DNA of 64,000 bases from Streptomyces guryensis (GTDB taxonomy: Bacteria; Actinomycetota; Actinomycetes; Streptomycetales; Streptomycetaceae): the NCBI RefSeq assembly GCF_021261325.1, contig NZ_JAJSBI010000001.1, forward strand, positions 496,001-560,000, written 5' to 3'. Positions within the stretch are counted from its first letter, which is position 1; each line of letters starts with the position of its first letter. Shown one piece after another: positions 60,439 through 64,000 of the stretch. Made by a program: the position numbers and the translations under genes. Below the pieces are notes generated by a model that was not told where the DNA came from, did no database searches, and saw only the letters and a program-made list of their open reading frames with translations.

Positions 60439-61591
60439 CCCCGCCGGAGGCGCCCCTCACCGCCTCGGAGGCCACCGCCCGAAACTGTCTGACCGTACGG
60501 TGCCAGCGATAGCGCGCAGCGCGATCACGTGCAGCCTTGCCCATGAGCTCACGGCGGTGCCCGGACAGGGCAAGCGTGCACCAAGCGGCGGCGAACGAGG
60601 ACTCCCCGTGCGCCAGCACACCGGTCTCCCCGTCCACGACGGAATCCCGCAGCCCCGGCACATCGAAGGCGATCGTCGGCGTCTCCCGAGCCGCAGCCTC
60701 GGTGACGACCAGCCCCCACCCCTCCACCGCAGAGGGATGCAGCAACAGCCAAGCCGCACACAGCAGCCGGTGCTTCTCCGCCTCGGAGACATGACCCACG
60801 AACTCCACGCCAGGCCCGGCAAGCTGCTCCAGCCGCCCCCGCTCGGGCCCGTCACCGACGATCACCAGCCGACCCCCGGACACGGGACGCACCCGCTCCC
60901 AAAGCCTCAGCAGCAGATCGATCCGCTTGTACTCGACGAGTCTGCCGACGGCCACGAAGAGCGGCTCGGCCGACCGGTCGGCACGGGGACCGGGCTCCTC
61001 CACGCCGTTGTGCACGACACGGATCCGGTCTCTCTCGACGCCGATGCCCCGCAGGGCATGCGCGGTCGAGGGCGAGACCGCGACCAGCAGGCTCCGGTGC
61101 TGCGCCCCGGTCAGCGCCCACTGCTCAAGTCTTCGGCCGATCCGCGCGGCCGGCGTGAGGGGTCCGCCGAACCGCATCTTCCACAGGTCGGAGTGGACGT
61201 GGTTGACCAGGCACAGGGTGGGGCCGTGGTGCCAGAGAGGTGCGAGGTACGGCATGCCGTTGCAGACCTCGACCAGCAGATCGGTCTCGCCGACCTGGCG
61301 GGCGAAGGCGGAGCGGGCACGCAGGTAGTGGGCGAACTCGCCGCCGGCCGACACGACCCGGTAGTCCCGGAAGGCCGCGGGACCGCCGCAGATCAGGGTC
61401 ACCTGGTGGCCGAGGCCGGTGAGCCCCTCGGCGAGCCGGTCGACCAGCAGCTCCGAGCCGCCGGCCGCCGGATTGTCCAGATCCCGGTGGGCGAGGAAAA
61501 CGATTCGGCGCGGATGTGGGGGGAGCGCCGAAGGGTGCTGCGGAGCCCCGGAGTGCGGGGCGCGCAGCGAGGATGGCACGTGCTGGGGCAT
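60413..61591 (-). CDS. Family 4 glycosyltransferase
   Basis: 392 residues, GT-B fold. RRIVFLAHRDLDNPAAGGSE (acceptor domain), VAVSPSTAHALRGIGV, VAVGRLVEYKRIDLLLRLWE (donor domain) and the E-x7-E motif region PSAVEGWGLVVTEAAARETP. It uses a nucleotide-sugar to build a surface glycan. I chose the ATG at 61591, 6 bases after GGAG. First gene of the nine-gene minus-strand operon. Confidence 0.9.
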   Translation of the reverse strand: MPQHVPSSLRAPHSGAPQHPSALPPHPRRIVFLAHRDLDNPAAGGSELLVDRLAEGLTGLGHQVTLICGGPAAFRDYRVVSAGGEFAHYLRARSAFARQVGETDLLVEVCNGMPYLAPLWHHGPTLCLVNHVHSDLWKMRFGGPLTPAARIGRRLEQWALTGAQHRSLLVAVSPSTAHALRGIGVERDRIRVVHNGVEEPGPRADRSAEPLFVAVGRLVEYKRIDLLLRLWERVRPVSGGRLVIVGDGPERGRLEQLAGPGVEFVGHVSEAEKHRLLCAAWLLLHPSAVEGWGLVVTEAAARETPTIAFDVPGLRDSVVDGETGVLAHGESSFAAAWCTLALSGHRRELMGKAARDRAARYRWHRTVRQFRAVASEAVRGASGGGEPNAPRR

Positions 61592-61797
61592 GGGTGCTCC
61601 AACTCGTCTCAGGGTGCGGAACTCAGCAGTGGCTTTCCGGACTTGCTGTGGGGGGACTGAGCTCTTCATGGGCGGGGGGTGTGGACACGTTGTGCTTGGG
61701 TGGGGTTGGACAGTTTTCGCCCAGCCGTTCGCCACGGCTACTCACCGGGGTGACAAATTTCCGGCTTATTAGAACTGACGTCATGTCACATCGTGAG

Positions 61798-62772
61798 CTA
61801 AGCCTGTGAAGTCCGTGACATCTCCGGCGAACCAGGACGCTTCCGTCCTCGTGCCACCAAAACCCCACCCACCACCGCCAGTACGAATCCGGCCACAGCG
61901 GCGGTAATCGGCAAGGTCTGCCCCACCATGAGCAGCTGACCGCTCTCCTTTTTGGCCAGCTTCACCTGGTCCTTCTGCGTGGCGGTGGTGAAGGCCAGTT
62001 TCCGGCTGTCGAGCAGCACCACCGCGTCCTTCTCGGCGCCCGGCGCCCGCAGGGTGCGGCGCGGGCCGACCTGGGCGTAGAGCACCCGGCCGGTGCGCTG
62101 GTCGACGACCAGCTCGATGCCGTGGTTGGAGTACCACTCCTCGGCCAGGACCTGCGGTTTGTTCTTCTGGCCGACGATGCTGCCGGGGACCAGCCGCGTC
62201 CCGATCTTCGACGGCGAGACGGTGCCGGTGAAGCGGTAACCCTGGTACCCCTGGACCTTCTTGGTGCCGGAGTAATGCAAAGTGACGGTCGAACCCAGCG
62301 AGTTGTCCCACCACTGGTACGACTTTCGAGCCACGTCGAAGGGGAACTTCAGATAGGCGTCGCCCTCGAAGTACGGGTTCTCCTTGCAGCAGTGCACCGG
62401 CTGGTTGGTGTGGCGGTTCGTCACCCAGCGGTTGAGGAAGAACTCCAGCGCGTCGTGCGGATCGGCGGCCGGCAGCGACTTGTCCGTGTCGACCGTCGTC
62501 GTCACGTCCCACACCGCCCGCCCGCTCTTCTCACTGTCCGCGACGTTGCCGCGCACCTGCTGGGTGACCGTGATCCGCTTGTCGTGGACGGTCTGGATCT
62601 GGTCGGTGTCGAAGTAGCTTCCGGTGCCTCTGTAGACGGCTGTGGTGTCGATGTCGACCGGGTTCACGGCGGCCCGCGGCTCGACGTACCAGGCCAGCAT
62701 CGGCGCCAGGACCAGCAGAAACGTGCCGAGTCCCAGCAGAATCAGCGAAAGGGGGGAGGCGGTACGGCGCAT
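61798..62772 (-). CDS. DUF3068 (PorA-like) membrane protein
   Basis: 324 residues. An N-terminal helix (SLILLGLGTFLLVLAPMLAWYV), a large outside domain with RGTGSYFDTDQIQTVHDKR, FFLNRWVTNRHTNQPVHCCK and FDVARKSYQWWDNSLG, and a C-terminal helix (ITAAVAGFVLAVVGGVLVA). This is DUF3068, the 'porin PorA family' of actinobacteria, of unknown function. It precedes the glycan operon on the same strand, 206 bases away, and may belong with it. Confidence 0.87.
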   Translation of the reverse strand: MRRTASPLSLILLGLGTFLLVLAPMLAWYVEPRAAVNPVDIDTTAVYRGTGSYFDTDQIQTVHDKRITVTQQVRGNVADSEKSGRAVWDVTTTVDTDKSLPAADPHDALEFFLNRWVTNRHTNQPVHCCKENPYFEGDAYLKFPFDVARKSYQWWDNSLGSTVTLHYSGTKKVQGYQGYRFTGTVSPSKIGTRLVPGSIVGQKNKPQVLAEEWYSNHGIELVVDQRTGRVLYAQVGPRRTLRAPGAEKDAVVLLDSRKLAFTTATQKDQVKLAKKESGQLLMVGQTLPITAAVAGFVLAVVGGVLVARGRKRPGSPEMSRTSQA

Positions 62773-62970
62773 CCGGACACTCCAGGGGGAGGGATGACGG
62801 AGTTGGGGCCGCTCTGGCCCGCGACGCCGGACTGGCGAGAAGACAGGGCCTTGGGCCGGGAACCGTAGGCTGCTCTTGACGGGGTGTCAATGCTTGTCGA
62901 AACTGGGGCCGACAGGCAGGGGTGGGGCACCGGGGTGGGACAACCTCCGGACAGAGAGGCTGACCCTGCG

Positions 62971-63123
62971 ATGTCCAGACTGCTCGCAGCCGTGCTCACC
63001 GTCGTGGCCGCCGCCGCGCTCGCCGTGGGCGCCGCGCTCGGCATCGTCGCGCTGCTCGACGCGACGCCCGCCCAGCCCAACACCCCCTTGATCACATACG
63101 AGCAAGCCGGGCAAGGGAGTTGA
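62971..63123 (+). CDS. DUF2613-like small membrane peptide
   Basis: 50 residues: MSRLLAAVLTVVAAAALAVG and AALGIVALLDATPAQPN form one helix and a short outside tail. GAGAGG precedes the ATG. It lies 3 bases before the PucR-type gene. Confidence 0.7.
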   Translation: MSRLLAAVLTVVAAAALAVGAALGIVALLDATPAQPNTPLITYEQAGQGS

Positions 63124-63126
63124 CCT

Positions 63127-64000
63127 GTGACGCCCGCTCACTCACCGGCCGTCACCGCCCGCTCGGCCTGGCACGACGTGCCCCGTCTCCAGGTCCGCCG
63201 GTTCGCCGCGCTCGCCATGGCCGAGGCGCCCGCGCTCGCCGAGGAGATCCTGCGGGAGATCCGCCGCGAGTACCCGCACCTGCCCGTCGTCCTCGACGAG
63301 TCGGGCGAACCGATGGCCCTGGTCGGCATCCGTCGGGCCATCGAGGTCTTCGTTCAGCATCTGGAGCAGTCCGAGGGCCGCCCGACGGTGCCGCCGGGCG
63401 TCTTCCAGGAGTTCGGCCGGGGCGAGGGCCTGCACGGCCGATCGCTCGACTCCCTCCAGGCGATCTACCGGATGGGCGTACGCCTGGCCTGGCGCTGTTT
63501 CGCCGAGATCGGCCAGCGGGTCGAGATCCCGCCGCCCGCGATGTACGAACTCGTCGACGCGGGTTACGAGTACCTGGACGGCCTGGTCGACCAGTCGGTG
63601 CGCGGCTACGCGGAGGCGGCGGCGCGGCAGGCCGGGGAGCGGCTGAGGCTCCAGCGGCGGCTGATGGAACTGCTCCTCGCCGAGCACCACCGGGGCGACC
63701 CGGCCGACGCGCTGACCGAACGGGCCGCCCGGGTCGGCTGGACGCTGCCGCGCAAGGTCGCGGTCGGCGTCCTGCTCCGCCCGGCCCGCGAGGCGGTCGC
63801 ACCCGCCGTGGGGCAGGGCGTGCTGCTCGACATGGAGTACGAGCAGCCCCGCATGGTCGTCCCCGAGCCGGACGCGGCCGGCCGCCCCGAACTGCTGCAC
63901 CGGGCGCTGACCGGCTGGTCCGGGGCGATCGGGCCGCCCGTACCCCTGGCCGACGCGGCGAAGTCACTGCGCTGGGCCGAGGCGGCCGTACACCTGATGG
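63127..64000 (+). CDS. PucR-type transcriptional regulator, cut by the window end
   Basis: 291 codons visible from GTG 63127, with GGGAG 8 bases upstream. The N-terminal helical domain has VPRLQVRRFAALAMAEAPAL, FVQHLEQSEGRP and LHGRSLDSLQAIYRMGVRLA. A linker coil (AEAAARQAGERLRLQRRLME) and a GGDEF-like/PAS-like part start next. The C-terminal PucR helix-turn-helix lies beyond the window. The frame is open to base 64000. Confidence 0.8.
   Translation, partial: MTPAHSPAVTARSAWHDVPRLQVRRFAALAMAEAPALAEEILREIRREYPHLPVVLDESGEPMALVGIRRAIEVFVQHLEQSEGRPTVPPGVFQEFGRGEGLHGRSLDSLQAIYRMGVRLAWRCFAEIGQRVEIPPPAMYELVDAGYEYLDGLVDQSVRGYAEAAARQAGERLRLQRRLMELLLAEHHRGDPADALTERAARVGWTLPRKVAVGVLLRPAREAVAPAVGQGVLLDMEYEQPRMVVPEPDAAGRPELLHRALTGWSGAIGPPVPLADAAKSLRWAEAAVHLM

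Overview
This is a GC-rich actinobacterial chromosome segment, almost certainly Streptomyces. The signs are strong third-position GC bias, frequent GTG starts, many 4-base stop/start overlaps, an HrdA-type sigma factor, an Mbl-type MreB paralogue, a SARP regulator, the MatB malonyl-CoA ligase, and families largely confined to actinomycetes (Trypco1, VMAP-C, DUF3068, DUF2613, AftD-like DUF3367). From memory, the left edge (hrdA, ABC pair, FGGY kinase, YtxH, tRNA cluster) and the 34.6-46 kb block (mbl to matB) resemble S. coelicolor around SCO2465-SCO2461 and SCO2451-SCO2444; I could not check this.

Layout. 0-7.8 kb is core: hrdA, a heterodimeric ABC exporter, a sugar kinase, a YtxH protein, two identical tRNA-Asn genes and a CAT-anticodon tRNA. 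7.8-34.6 kb is a plastic region of short transcription units, each with its own regulator: a two-component pair, a MarR unit with two matching operator-like sites, a WYL/VOC pair, VapBC, an SDR/TetR pair, a type III PKS-UbiA-methyltransferase-flavoprotein cluster, a DUF2235 hydrolase unit and a MEDS-HATPase gene. Many of its genes are decayed: an amber-interrupted secreted protein, a thioesterase II fragment, a frameshifted KAS III, fused stubs of a luciferase-like monooxygenase and an HxlR regulator, a broken unknown gene, an IS481-type transposase remnant, a headless TetR and a frameshifted helix-turn-helix regulator.

34.6-43.0 kb is the most striking unit, five genes on the minus strand: Trypco1, trypsin-VMAP-C, MoxR AAA ATPase, a 1379-residue protein (vWA-like N-terminus, pseudokinase, SARP DNA-binding/BTAD, unknown C-terminal domain), then the Mbl actin homologue. 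It has the architecture of an NTP-dependent protease/MoxR/vWA conflict-type signalling system, ending in a transcription factor and a cytoskeletal protein.

43.1-50.3 kb holds a fused carboxyltransferase plus malonyl-CoA ligase, an ATP-grasp enzyme, an ArsR/F420-type oxidoreductase divergon with tandem operators, a GntR regulator split by an in-frame amber codon, and an RsbW-like ATPase. 50.4-61.6 kb is one tightly coupled nine-gene minus-strand operon: family-4 glycosyltransferase, methyltransferase, 1464-residue AftD-like glycosyltransferase, PapA/condensation-type acyltransferase, second methyltransferase, DMT transporter, Trm112-like protein, FkbM methyltransferase and an unknown protein. 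It looks like an undescribed surface glycan or glycolipid pathway. A DUF3068 protein, a DUF2613 peptide and a PucR-type regulator cut by the window edge complete the segment.

A roughly 60-75 bp double-hairpin repeat occurs three times (43.8, 54.65, 60.35 kb), each time inside a reading frame without breaking it, adding peptide loops to three different enzymes.
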